DNA from: Thermoanaerobaculia bacterium
GTDB lineage: Bacteria > Acidobacteriota > Thermoanaerobaculia > Multivoradales > JAIOJS01
Direction: 5' to 3'
NCBI GenBank assembly: GCA_030429235.1
Contig: JAUIDB010000006.1
Location: 62,001 to 126,000, forward strand
DNA length: 64,000 nucleotides
This document shows positions 41,915 to 49,547 of the stretch, piece by piece. How positions within the stretch are numbered: position 1 is the stretch's first letter; each line of letters opens with the position of its first letter. The translations under genes were made by a program, and so were the position numbers. The notes under the pieces are model-generated. The model saw only the letters and a program-made list of their open reading frames with translations, did not search any database and was not told the origin of the DNA.

Positions 41915-43279
41915 CTAGTGGGCCAGGCGCTGCTGGAGGATGTGGTAGACCCTTTGCGCGTCGACGTGGTCGTCGAGCTCGATCGACCGTTCCTCGCCCC
42001 AGCCGTCTCCATCGCTCTCGACGTAGTGCACACTGTCTTCTTCCGTCCAGGCGACGATCATCGAGTGTCCGTCGGGAGCCAGGAGGAGGGCTGGAGTCAC
42101 GTCCGCGGGAAGCTGCGCCGGTACCGCGCGATCGTTCAGTACTTCGAGCGCGATCGAGCGACCGAACGGCAGTCCCGGATGGTGGCTGCCGATGATGATC
42201 ACTTGCGCGCGGGCATCCCCGGTCACATTGGTAATGCCTTCCCGGACCCGGGCGCCGATAATGATCACCTGGGCGCGCGCTTCGTCGGCGGCGTTCTGGA
42301 TGGCCGTTCCGGCCGGCAGGTCTCGCAGCGCGTCGGCCGCCGATTGGGCCAGGTAGTCGGCCAGGAGGGGATCGACGTGGGAGGACTCCGCTAGCGACGT
42401 GTGGAGTTCGTTCGCCAGCTGATCCAGGCCACCGGCGTGCAACCCGATGATGATCACCTGAGCCCTCGCCTCGTCGGCCAAGGCGTCGATTCCGATTCCG
42501 TTCAGTCGGGACGCGACGGTAACGAGACGCTGACTGGCGGGATCGACGAACGCCAGGAGAATCTCGTTGGCGTCGGCTCCGGGTTCGATGTAGGGCGAGT
42601 GGGCCAGAACCTCGTTGTCGATCGCTTCCTCGACCGGAAGGGAGTCCGGCAGGAAGTCCCGCAGATCGAGGGCGTCGGTGATGATCAAGCCCTCGGGCTC
42701 GAGCAGGAGCGGGGCGTAGAGGACTCGGCCCTCTCCGTTGCTCTCGTCCCACCAGGTGAGGTGTAGGACCGTGCGTTGCACCGTCTCGGGGATCTCATTC
42801 TCGAACACGATGTGTCGCTCGTGGGTGGCGACCAGGCGGGGACTCGACTTCAGGGTAAAGGGATTGCCCGAGAACTCCAGCAACTCTGACCAGCCGTCTT
42901 CGCTGCGCTGGATGATGTAGAGCTCCGAGTGGATTGTCCGTGTCGCCTCCCAGACGATGAAGAGGCTCTCCGACGCTCGGTCGTGCGTGGCCGAAGGGGC
43001 GGACTCGAACTCCGGCCCCTCCGTGCCGGGGACCAGCAAGCGTTCCGAGTCCTCGCCGTGCCGGTCGATCTGGAGGGCCAGTACCTGGTGGTGGGGAGGG
43101 ACTTCGGTTCCCTGCGGGAAGAGGTCGCCATAGGTGCCCTGCAGGACTTGCAGGAGCTCCCCCTCGGCTCCCAGGATGATGTTCTCGCCGAAGAGGTTCT
43201 CGCCCGCCGCGAGCACCATGGGGCTCGAGAGCAACATCGCGCTCAGGCCGAGAGTCTTGAGATGATGGCGGAGCGACAT
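41915..43279 (-). CDS. secreted protein with three ADEARAQVIIIG repeats, unknown family
   Basis: 454 residues from ATG 43279, five bases after the TPR gene stop. Signal peptide HLKTLGLSAMLLSSPMVLAA. Residues 60-250 and 395-440 look like propeller or beta-sandwich blades (RASESLFIVWEATRTIHSEL; MIVAWTEEDSVHYVESDGDG). In the middle, residues 268-279 and 331-342 are both exactly ADEARAQVIIIG, and 354-364 is GDARAQVIIIG. Each is a short polar helix start plus a hydrophobic VIIIG. I recognise no domain. The gene is the last of an XRE-TPR operon, so it is probably controlled by, or signals to, that regulator pair. Confidence 0.82.
   Translation of the reverse strand: MSLRHHLKTLGLSAMLLSSPMVLAAGENLFGENIILGAEGELLQVLQGTYGDLFPQGTEVPPHHQVLALQIDRHGEDSERLLVPGTEGPEFESAPSATHDRASESLFIVWEATRTIHSELYIIQRSEDGWSELLEFSGNPFTLKSSPRLVATHERHIVFENEIPETVQRTVLHLTWWDESNGEGRVLYAPLLLEPEGLIITDALDLRDFLPDSLPVEEAIDNEVLAHSPYIEPGADANEILLAFVDPASQRLVTVASRLNGIGIDALADEARAQVIIIGLHAGGLDQLANELHTSLAESSHVDPLLADYLAQSAADALRDLPAGTAIQNAADEARAQVIIIGARVREGITNVTGDARAQVIIIGSHHPGLPFGRSIALEVLNDRAVPAQLPADVTPALLLAPDGHSMIVAWTEEDSVHYVESDGDGWGEERSIELDDHVDAQRVYHILQQRLAH
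42188..42478 (-). repeat. three-copy coding repeat (ADEARAQVIIIG)
   Basis: Copies at 42443-42478, 42254-42289 and 42188-42220. The first two encode the same 12 residues but differ at 6 of 36 bases, all synonymous. The third encodes GDARAQVIIIG, 10 of its 11 residues matching. Conserved peptide with diverged DNA argues for selection on the protein, not a recent duplication. Confidence 0.9.
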
Positions 43280-43284
43280 TGGGT

Positions 43285-44226
43285 TCAGGCTCGCAGGTTG
43301 AAGAGCTGGCGGGTATCGATTGCTTCGAGGTAGAGGCGAACCTCGGGCTGTCCGGGATAGAAACGACGCTGGAGCCGCGCGTGGACCTCGCGGGCCCGAT
43401 CCCACTCGGCGAGATCGCTCCAGATCTCCCCTTCCAGGTAGAGACCGTTCTTGATGGAGTCCCGATCCCCGGAACGCTCGGCGAGGGCCAACCCTCGCGA
43501 GACGTGGCGGAGCGCCAGATCCGGACGTTGGGCTTCGAGGGTGCCCAGGGCGAGATCCAGTCGCGCGATCATCTCGAGGCGGGTGAGATTCTGAACCCGC
43601 GCATCACGCAGGCCACGATAGAGCATACCCAAGCCTTCCGGGAGCTGGGACTCCATCAACAGGCAGTAGCCGAGGTTGATGCGCGCCTCCAGGTTGCTGG
43701 TCGGGTCGTCCGAGGGCAGCGAGGCAATCGCTTCCCGGTAGCGAGCGGCCGCCTCGCCGAACCGGCTCTCGGCCGCCAGGGCGTTGGCAATCTGGTTCAG
43801 GGCGCCGTAGGCCCACTCGGGCCGCGCCAGATCGTTCGCTCGATCGCGCGCAATTCGGCCGTAGAACAGGCTCTTCTTCGGCTCCTTGGCGAGCTCGTGA
43901 CAACGCGCCAGGTTGTAGGCGGCGAGGAAGGAGTTCTCGAGCGAACGGTTTCCCATCAGGATCTGGCGTAGCTCGAGCTGGGTCGAGACGTTCTCTCCGA
44001 GGGAGATCGAGATCGCGGCACGGTTGCAGACCGCACGGTCGATCAGCTCGTCGTCGCCGATCTCTCGCGCGACGTCGAGGGCATGATCGAGGTGCTCGAA
44101 CGCCTCGTGGAGCAGGCCTCGGTCTCGAGCCTCGATGCCGAGGCTCCGAAACTGTTCGTAGCGCTCTTCGGGGCTCTGAATCCGCCCCTCTGGGCTCGAA
44201 ATCACAGCGTGAGCCGCCGCGTTCAT
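43285..44226 (-). CDS. tetratricopeptide-repeat protein
   Basis: 313 residues, entirely helical with five or more TPR-like pairs: LGIEARDRGLLHEAFEHLDH, AAYNLARCHELAKEPKKSLF, NQIANALAAESRFGEAAARY and LALGTLEAQRPDLALRHVSR. No signal peptide, so cytoplasmic. TPR solenoids bind peptides or partner proteins. The start ATG overlaps the XRE stop by four bases (ATGA), so the two proteins are made together. Regulators that pair an HTH with a TPR (the RRNPP type) sense peptides, but here the two parts are separate chains and a link is inference. Confidence 0.85.
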   Translation of the reverse strand: MNAAAHAVISSPEGRIQSPEERYEQFRSLGIEARDRGLLHEAFEHLDHALDVAREIGDDELIDRAVCNRAAISISLGENVSTQLELRQILMGNRSLENSFLAAYNLARCHELAKEPKKSLFYGRIARDRANDLARPEWAYGALNQIANALAAESRFGEAAARYREAIASLPSDDPTSNLEARINLGYCLLMESQLPEGLGMLYRGLRDARVQNLTRLEMIARLDLALGTLEAQRPDLALRHVSRGLALAERSGDRDSIKNGLYLEGEIWSDLAEWDRAREVHARLQRRFYPGQPEVRLYLEAIDTRQLFNLRA

Positions 44227-44633
44227 TGGGTCGTGTCCCTGCGGTTGCGCCCCGGAGCGGTGCGTGGATCCTGGCTCCGCTTGAAACGGATGAATCCCTC
44301 GACCTCGCGTTGATCCTCACCGGGGAGAGTCTTAAACTCGCGGACCAGCCGAACATCGCGAGCCGTGAAGGTGTCGCGGTTCATCTCGTCGAAGAACTCG
44401 CCGATACCCATGTCGAACTCCGCCAGAATCTTGAACAGCGTGTCGAGACTGACCCGATACTGCCCCTTCTCCATTCTGGAGAGGTCCGGCTGCTGGATTC
44501 CGATGCGCGACGAGAGTTCCGTCTGGGTCAACCGGCGCTCCTTGCGCAGCTGCCGAATCCGTTTCCCCACCAGTTGGACCTGGCGCACGGTGGGACGACG
44601 ATTCGTGGCTCGGGAGTTGCGGTGGTTTGCCAT
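44223..44633 (-). CDS. XRE family helix-turn-helix regulator
   Basis: 136 residues. HTH_3 domain at about 22-84: VGKRIRQLRKERRLTQTELS, SRIGIQQPDLSRMEKGQY and LDTLFKILAEFDMGIGEFFD. The arrangement QTELSSRIGIQQPDLSRME gives a normal recognition helix. The tail (FTARDVRLVREFKTLPGEDQ) is helical and could contact the TPR protein encoded next. It is divergent from the Wzm-type permease gene with a 147-base intergenic region containing the weak dyad ATGC-N7-GCAT (44726-44740), a possible operator. Confidence 0.9.
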   Translation of the reverse strand: MANHRNSRATNRRPTVRQVQLVGKRIRQLRKERRLTQTELSSRIGIQQPDLSRMEKGQYRVSLDTLFKILAEFDMGIGEFFDEMNRDTFTARDVRLVREFKTLPGEDQREVEGFIRFKRSQDPRTAPGRNRRDTTQ

Positions 44634-44780
44634 ATCGGATCAGGGTCAGTTCAGCCGGTGCAGAACCTGCTCGACGCAGTTGAGAGGTCCGTTCAGGAAT
44701 CTCCGCGAAGAGGCTCCTGGCGCCTATGCGAGTTTAGCATCTATGTGGCGAGAACGGAATTGTAGAGGGACGACTGGCGG

Positions 44781-45641
44781 GTGGTCAAATCGATGGCGAG
44801 CCGCCGGGCAGCGTCGGTCGCGGGCGCCGAAGCGAGGGCGCCGGGATTGAGGTCGTTGGTCAGGCACTCTTTCCTCCTGAAGGAGTTGGTGCGGCGAGAC
44901 TTTCAAGGACGCTACGCCGGTTCTGTCTTTGGCGCCCTGTGGTCGTTCGCGAACCCCCTGTGGCTGCTACTGCTCTACACCTTCGTCTTCTCTACCGTCA
45001 TGAAGATCTCGCTGGTGGGGGAGCGGAGCGAGAACTTCGGCATCTGGATGTTCTGCGGCATCCTGCCCTGGATGGCGATCGCGGAGTCGATGACGCGCGG
45101 TGTGACGACGATCACCGACAACGCCAACCTGGTCAAGAAACTGGGGTTTCCCAGTCGCGTTCTGGTGGTGTCGGTCGTGCTCTCGTCGCTGCTTCACGAG
45201 GCGGTGGCGGCGATCGTGTTCGTTGTGGTTCTCGCGATTCTCGGCGAGGCCGACTTCGTCTCCTTGGGCTGGTTGCTACCGGCGGTGATCCTGCAGTTCG
45301 GTATGACCCTGGGCATCGTCTCTCTGGTGGCCAGCGTGCAGGTCTTCTTTCGCGATGTGGCCCAGGTTCTGGGCATGCTGATGAACGCCTGGTTTTTCCT
45401 GACCCCGATCGTCTACCCGCTCTACCTGGCCGAGGAGGCGCACCCGACCTTGGCCGCCGCGCTCCTCTACAACCCTCTGACCAGTCTCGTGGAGCTCTAT
45501 CGCTGCGCCTTCTTGGGCGGAGGGATGACGGCCGAACTCGCCTGGGGTGTGGCGAGGCTGTCGGTGGTGGCTGCGGTCCTAGCCGGAGTCGGGATGGTTG
45601 TGATTCGTCGACTGGAGTCCTCCTTTTCGGACGTTCTCTAG
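44781..45641 (+). CDS. wzm: ABC-2 type polysaccharide export permease (Wzm-like)
   Basis: 286 residues from GTG 44781; ATG 44793 is an alternative. Cytoplasmic N-terminus with LLKELVRRDFQGRYAGSVFG, the usual Wzm/TagG opening, and six helices. It ends LESSFSDVL. Wzm with the ATPase Wzt exports undecaprenol-linked glycans or lipids across the inner membrane. Normally wzt follows directly; here no ATPase gene is next to it, so the partner must be elsewhere or supplied in trans. Confidence 0.9.
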   Translation: MVKSMASRRAASVAGAEARAPGLRSLVRHSFLLKELVRRDFQGRYAGSVFGALWSFANPLWLLLLYTFVFSTVMKISLVGERSENFGIWMFCGILPWMAIAESMTRGVTTITDNANLVKKLGFPSRVLVVSVVLSSLLHEAVAAIVFVVVLAILGEADFVSLGWLLPAVILQFGMTLGIVSLVASVQVFFRDVAQVLGMLMNAWFFLTPIVYPLYLAEEAHPTLAAALLYNPLTSLVELYRCAFLGGGMTAELAWGVARLSVVAAVLAGVGMVVIRRLESSFSDVL

Positions 45642-45731
45642 TCGGGCTCGGTTCGGGGGGCAGGGAGCGGCTGCTCGGGGCGACCATCCTGCGGAGCCGC
45701 GCGGTGTGAGCGGCGAGAGCGCGGCGAAGTG

Positions 45732-45760
45732 TTGCTCCGGTGCCTGGCCGCTGCTACGAT
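45732..45760 (+). promoter_or_regulatory. possible promoter for the VCBS-repeat gene
   Basis: TTGCTC, 17 bases, TACGAT. Both hexamers are partial matches. It falls in the 261-base gap before the GTG at 45903, which also holds a 7-bp hairpin (GTGACCC/GGGTCAC, 45773-45790) without a T-run. Nothing else was seen in that gap. Confidence 0.3.
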
Positions 45761-45902
45761 GCGGCCCCCGCCGTGACCCGCCCGGGTCACCCTTGCCCAG
45801 TTCTTCGGGGTCGGGCGGCGGCCGTGAGTGGCTCTTTCGAGTCCCTGGTCGCCAGGCCGAGTCCCAGAAACCCTTCTTCCAAGTATCCGTTCGGAGGTTC
45901 AT

Positions 45903-47639
45903 GTGTTCGACTTGATGCGTCCACTCCGTATCGTCTCCGCGACTCGCCGCTTCGACGCTCCTTCTCGAGCCGTGGTGGGAGTTCTTCCCTTCGTGCTGAT
46001 CCTGATCGCTCTTCTGGCCGCCCTCCTGGTCTGTCCCCTGTCGGCGGACGACACCGCGGCTCAGGACGACGAGTTGACCGCGAGCGGCGAGTGGCCGCCG
46101 GCAGACTCCGAGTGGGTGGAAGACGAAGAGAGCGGTCGGAAGTACACGATCGTCCAGGTGAAGAAGCGGGATGGTCGCTATCGCTGGATCGATGACACCC
46201 ACATCCGCGTGACCTACGGACAGATTCTCGAAGTAGTCGAGCACGACGACGAGTACTTCTGGGTGAGAGTGTGGGAAGCCAAACCCTGGCAGCGTCGAAA
46301 AGAGCCGACGCCGGAGGAACTCGCCGCGGCCGAGAAGGCCCGCGAGGCCGCGGCCGCCGCGGTCGCGGCGACGTACGCGACCGACTGGGAGACGGTGGAT
46401 CGGTTGCGTCTCGAATCGATCGCGCAGGGGCTCCCGAGTTCCGGCCAGTGGCGGAACAACTTCGACATCGTGGACATCGACGGCGATGGCCGTCTGGATA
46501 TCGTCCACGGCCCGGCTCGTAAGTCACGCAACCAGCCGAACCTCTTCCTGCAGAAGGACGACGGTTGGGCGCGCTGGGACCAGGCGAGATTCACGGGGCG
46601 GCCCCTCGACTACGGCGGCGTCTCTGCTGGTGACTTCGACGGCGACGGCCGACAGGACCTCGTGTTCGGCGTCCATCTGCGCGGCCTGATGGCCTTCGCT
46701 CAGCGGGACGACGGTGCGTTCGAGCCCTGGGACGAGGGGATCGAGTGGGACCACCCCGGCCAGGGTGGAGACGCCTCCTCGTTCTCGTCGCGTCGGGTCG
46801 AGACCGTCGACTGGGACCTCGACGGCGATATCGACATCGTGACCCTGGGCGAGGGCCCCAAGGGGCGTTCGGCCTCCCCGAACAGTCCGGGGGCGATGAT
46901 CGGGAGCTCTCGCGGGCTCGTCCTCTACGAGAACGTTGGGGATGGAACCTGGAAGTGGAACCGCCTCGATTCCGGAATCGAGTTTGGAGACCACTTCGAG
47001 CTCGCCGACCTCGACGGAGACGGCAAGTTGGACGTCGCAGTGGCCGGACGACACGGGGGACTGAAAGACATCCTCCGATTCCAGAACGACGATGGCACCC
47101 TGGAGACGTCCGGAATCGCCTCCCTCCGTGACGGTCTCTTCACCTCCAGCATCGCGGTCGATGATCTCGACCGGGACGGAAGGGCCGATGTGATCGTGGG
47201 CTACCGAGCGATGGAGGCCGAGGTCTGGCGCAGCGGTGTCGACATCTTCTACGGCGGCGCCGAGGAGAGCTGGACGCGGGTGACTCTGGCCGCGGTCGAG
47301 GGCCGGAGCGACTTCACGGCGCTCGATACTGGGGATCTGGACGGGGACGGGTTCGTCGACGTCGTCGCGTTGACCGGAGAGGGCATGGTCCGGATCTTCC
47401 TCGGGTCGGAAGGACGCTCCTTTCGCGAGGAGGTGGTGGCCGAGGGCCCGCCGCGGCAGGAGGGGTGTAGCGGTCACGCCGTGCGCATCGTCGACCTGGA
47501 TGCGGACCCTGGGCCGGAGATCGTCGCCAGCTTTGCAGGTGAAGTCGTGGGAATGGTCGGGATCCCCGGCCTGAGCAAGCCCGGCTGTCGGGGCGAGGGC
47601 AGCCTGCGAGCCTGGAAGGTCGTCAAGGCGACCGACTGA
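45903..47639 (+). CDS. exported VCBS/FG-GAP repeat protein
   Basis: 578 residues from GTG 45903, five bases after GGAGG. A membrane segment (VGVLPFVLILIALLAALLVC) follows a basic N-terminus. After a polar/Ala-rich stretch (residues 60-180) come six or seven FG-GAP/VCBS blades with calcium-type loops: DIDGDGRLDIV, DFDGDGRQDLV, DLDGDGKLDVAVA, DLDRDGRADVIVG, DLDGDGFVDVVAL. The C-terminal blade is more degenerate (DLDADPGPEIVAS). Such propellers act in adhesion or carbohydrate binding; no enzymatic motif is visible. The orphan Wzm gene lies 261 bases upstream. Confidence 0.88.
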   Translation: MFDLMRPLRIVSATRRFDAPSRAVVGVLPFVLILIALLAALLVCPLSADDTAAQDDELTASGEWPPADSEWVEDEESGRKYTIVQVKKRDGRYRWIDDTHIRVTYGQILEVVEHDDEYFWVRVWEAKPWQRRKEPTPEELAAAEKAREAAAAAVAATYATDWETVDRLRLESIAQGLPSSGQWRNNFDIVDIDGDGRLDIVHGPARKSRNQPNLFLQKDDGWARWDQARFTGRPLDYGGVSAGDFDGDGRQDLVFGVHLRGLMAFAQRDDGAFEPWDEGIEWDHPGQGGDASSFSSRRVETVDWDLDGDIDIVTLGEGPKGRSASPNSPGAMIGSSRGLVLYENVGDGTWKWNRLDSGIEFGDHFELADLDGDGKLDVAVAGRHGGLKDILRFQNDDGTLETSGIASLRDGLFTSSIAVDDLDRDGRADVIVGYRAMEAEVWRSGVDIFYGGAEESWTRVTLAAVEGRSDFTALDTGDLDGDGFVDVVALTGEGMVRIFLGSEGRSFREEVVAEGPPRQEGCSGHAVRIVDLDADPGPEIVASFAGEVVGMVGIPGLSKPGCRGEGSLRAWKVVKATD

Positions 47640-47694
47640 GTCGCCGTATCAGGTGGCGGCCGCGCGAGGATCTCTCCTCGACTGGCTGAGGCCC

Positions 47695-47724
47695 TTGCAC
47701 TTTTCCGCCGCACTCGTGTATCCT
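47695..47724 (+). promoter_or_regulatory. promoter of the 451-residue secreted protein gene
   Basis: TTGCAC, 18 bases, TATCCT. It opens a leader of about 180 bases that is much richer in A and T than its surroundings. No other good hexamer pair was found in the 270-base gap. Confidence 0.5.
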
Positions 47725-47891
47725 TTCCAGGTTTCCGGTCGAAAGGCCCCTAACAACGCCTATTTAGAGTTTCAGAATTCTTTCACTGGGAGGTGGTTGT
47801 TCAAGCGCGTTTAGAGAGACACTAAGTACAAAGTCTCGAACGTCACTCCGGTCAGTTACGGCTGGATGACAGGTCTTATCAAAATTGAATT

Positions 47892-47912
47892 CCTGAGGAG
47901 ATATCAGGTATG
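47892..47912 (+). promoter_or_regulatory. Shine-Dalgarno displayed in a hairpin loop
   Basis: CCTGA (47892-47896) and TCAGG (47904-47908) can pair, leaving the loop GGAGATA that contains the GGAG ribosome-binding site, one base before ATG 47910. Loop placement would keep the site exposed, favouring strong translation, or allow a sensor role. Confidence 0.5.
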
Positions 47913-49265
47913 AAGAAGTTTGGAATTTGCCTCGCTCTCACCGGGCTGCTCGGCCTTGGTGGACAGGCTTTCGCTGAGATCGGCGCGATCGATGCGGTGC
48001 CCGCAGCTACCCTGCTGCTGCCGTACTTCGAGGTCGATCTCGACGGTGGAGACGGTGTCAACACCCTCTTCCAGGTCAGCAACGCGTCGGCCGCTCCGGC
48101 CCTCGCTCACGTTACCCTCTGGACCGACTGGTCGCAGCCCACGCTCGACTTCGACGTCTTCCTGACGGGTTACGACGTACAGACGTTCAACCTGTACGAC
48201 ATCATTGCCAACGGTAACCTGCCGCAGACTGCCGACGAGCAGAACGACGGTGGTGACACCATCAGCCCGCACGGTGGCGACTACTCGAACAACCCGGCTT
48301 GGGATGGTTCCTTCCCGAACTGTGGTCCGTTCTTCCCGCTGCCCAACATTCCGGCTGGCCACCTGGCCAACATCCAGAATGGTCACACCGGTCAGCCCGT
48401 GGGCGCCGGTTGTGTCGGTGCTGATCACGGCGACAACATCGCTCGTGGTTACATCACGATCGATAACGTGAGCGCTTGCTCGACGGTCTTCCCGGCCGAG
48501 CCCACCTACTTCCAGGATGGCGGTACCGGTATCGCGAACAACATCAACCAGCTCTGGGGCGACTACTTCATCGTCGACAGCGCCAACGACTTCGCCATCG
48601 GCGACACGATGGTGCACATCGAGGGTGATGACCTCTACAACGCTGGTTCGACTGCCACGGGTTACACCTTCTACGGCCGGTACATCTCCGCCGCGGGTGG
48701 TGCTGACAACCGTGAGCCGTTGGGAACCACCTGGGGCGCTCGCTACACCGTGGGTGGTCCGTTCGACGGCACCGACATGATCGTGTGGCGTGACTCCACC
48801 AGCGCCGAGGTCGATGCCAGTGGCTTCGTCTGTGGCCCCGCTGGTGTCGGCGGGGTAGGCCCGTCCTGGCATCCGCTCAACGAGACCGAGGTCGTGGCCT
48901 TCAACGAGGCCGAGGACGCGGTTGCGCTGTGCTTCATCCAGGGTGGTGGCGTGATCTCGCCGCCGTCGCCGGACTCCGACCCGGTCTGCTTCCCGCTCGA
49001 GACGGGTCGCTACGCCTGGGGCGTGGGCGAGCTGGCTGGTCCGTTCAACTTCGGTTGGGCGTACCTGAACCTGAACGTCGGTATCGACAGCGTTGCTGAC
49101 GACTTCGATCCGGGTTCGAACGGCACGCTGGCCCAGAGCCACGTGACGCTCAGCCACTCGGCTCTCGGTCGTTACAGCGCCGGTCTCGGTGCGATTCAGC
49201 TGACCTCGGCTGAAGACGACGTCGATCCGCTGATCTCCGACTACGGAGACATCGGCGAGCCCTGA
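47910..49265 (+). CDS. abundant secreted protein, unknown family
   Basis: 451 residues with a textbook signal peptide (MKKFGICLALTGLLGLGGQAFA). The mature chain is acidic and Gly/Asn-rich, with many aromatic strand-like segments (AATLLLPYFEVDLDGGDGVN, LAHVTLWTDWSQPTLDFDVF) and at least six Cys in pairs. Starting so close to the signal site, AATLLLPYFEVDL is a recognisable motif of secreted proteins with cohesin-like or beta-sandwich folds in this group of bacteria, function unknown. Codon choice differs from neighbours: more GGT, GCT and other highly expressed codons. With its strong leader and terminator it is likely a major envelope protein. Confidence 0.85.
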   Translation: MKKFGICLALTGLLGLGGQAFAEIGAIDAVPAATLLLPYFEVDLDGGDGVNTLFQVSNASAAPALAHVTLWTDWSQPTLDFDVFLTGYDVQTFNLYDIIANGNLPQTADEQNDGGDTISPHGGDYSNNPAWDGSFPNCGPFFPLPNIPAGHLANIQNGHTGQPVGAGCVGADHGDNIARGYITIDNVSACSTVFPAEPTYFQDGGTGIANNINQLWGDYFIVDSANDFAIGDTMVHIEGDDLYNAGSTATGYTFYGRYISAAGGADNREPLGTTWGARYTVGGPFDGTDMIVWRDSTSAEVDASGFVCGPAGVGGVGPSWHPLNETEVVAFNEAEDAVALCFIQGGGVISPPSPDSDPVCFPLETGRYAWGVGELAGPFNFGWAYLNLNVGIDSVADDFDPGSNGTLAQSHVTLSHSALGRYSAGLGAIQLTSAEDDVDPLISDYGDIGEP

Positions 49266-49279
49266 TAGGGCACCGCTTG

Positions 49280-49306
49280 GGTAGCTGGATCTCCGGATCC
49301 GCTACC
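49280..49306 (+). terminator. hairpin after the secreted protein gene
   Basis: GGTAGC and GCTACC plus an inner GGATC/GATCC stem form a hairpin with one bulged T and a four-base loop. It lacks an immediate T-run and may be an RNA-stabilising 3' stem ahead of the true terminator at 49322. Confidence 0.45.
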
Positions 49307-49321
49307 TAGGATCTTTGGATG

Positions 49322-49356
49322 GGCCCGGTCTCTTTGGAGGCCGGGCCTATTCTTTT
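49322..49356 (+). terminator. rho-independent terminator of the secreted protein gene
   Basis: GGCCCGG (49322-49328) pairs with CCGGGCC (49341-49347), with an inner CTC/GAG pairing, followed by TATTCTTTT. Good stem and T-run. Confidence 0.85.
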
Positions 49357-49423
49357 GCCTCCTTCCCCGTGAGTTGGCCTTCTGGGCCAACCCGTACTTT
49401 GAGGGTGTTGCAAGCCCCCGGTA

Positions 49424-49452
49424 TCGACCGTAGGTTGTCACTGTGGCATAAT
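49424..49452 (+). promoter_or_regulatory. extended -10 promoter before the LVIVD/PKD gene
   Basis: TGG-CATAAT at 49444-49452 (extended -10) lies 17 bases from a weak -35, TCGACC. The gene starts at 49548, giving a leader of about 90 bases. A hairpin GTTGGCC/GGCCAAC at 49374-49392 precedes it. Confidence 0.5.
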
Positions 49453-49547
49453 GCTGCCGGCCGCCGGCCCCGTTCGGCACCATCCCCGATGCCCTGCGAG
49501 CGCTCGCCCGTGGGGCCGACCTATATCTCCAACCCAGGAGCCCACCT

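Noticed and set aside
44726-44740. ATGC-N7-GCAT as a proven XRE operator
   Set aside because: Four-base arms are too short to claim; mentioned only as a possibility in the XRE entry.
47665-47680. Hairpin CGAGGA-TCTC-TCCTCG as terminator of the VCBS gene
   Set aside because: No T-run follows and the stem is only six base pairs.
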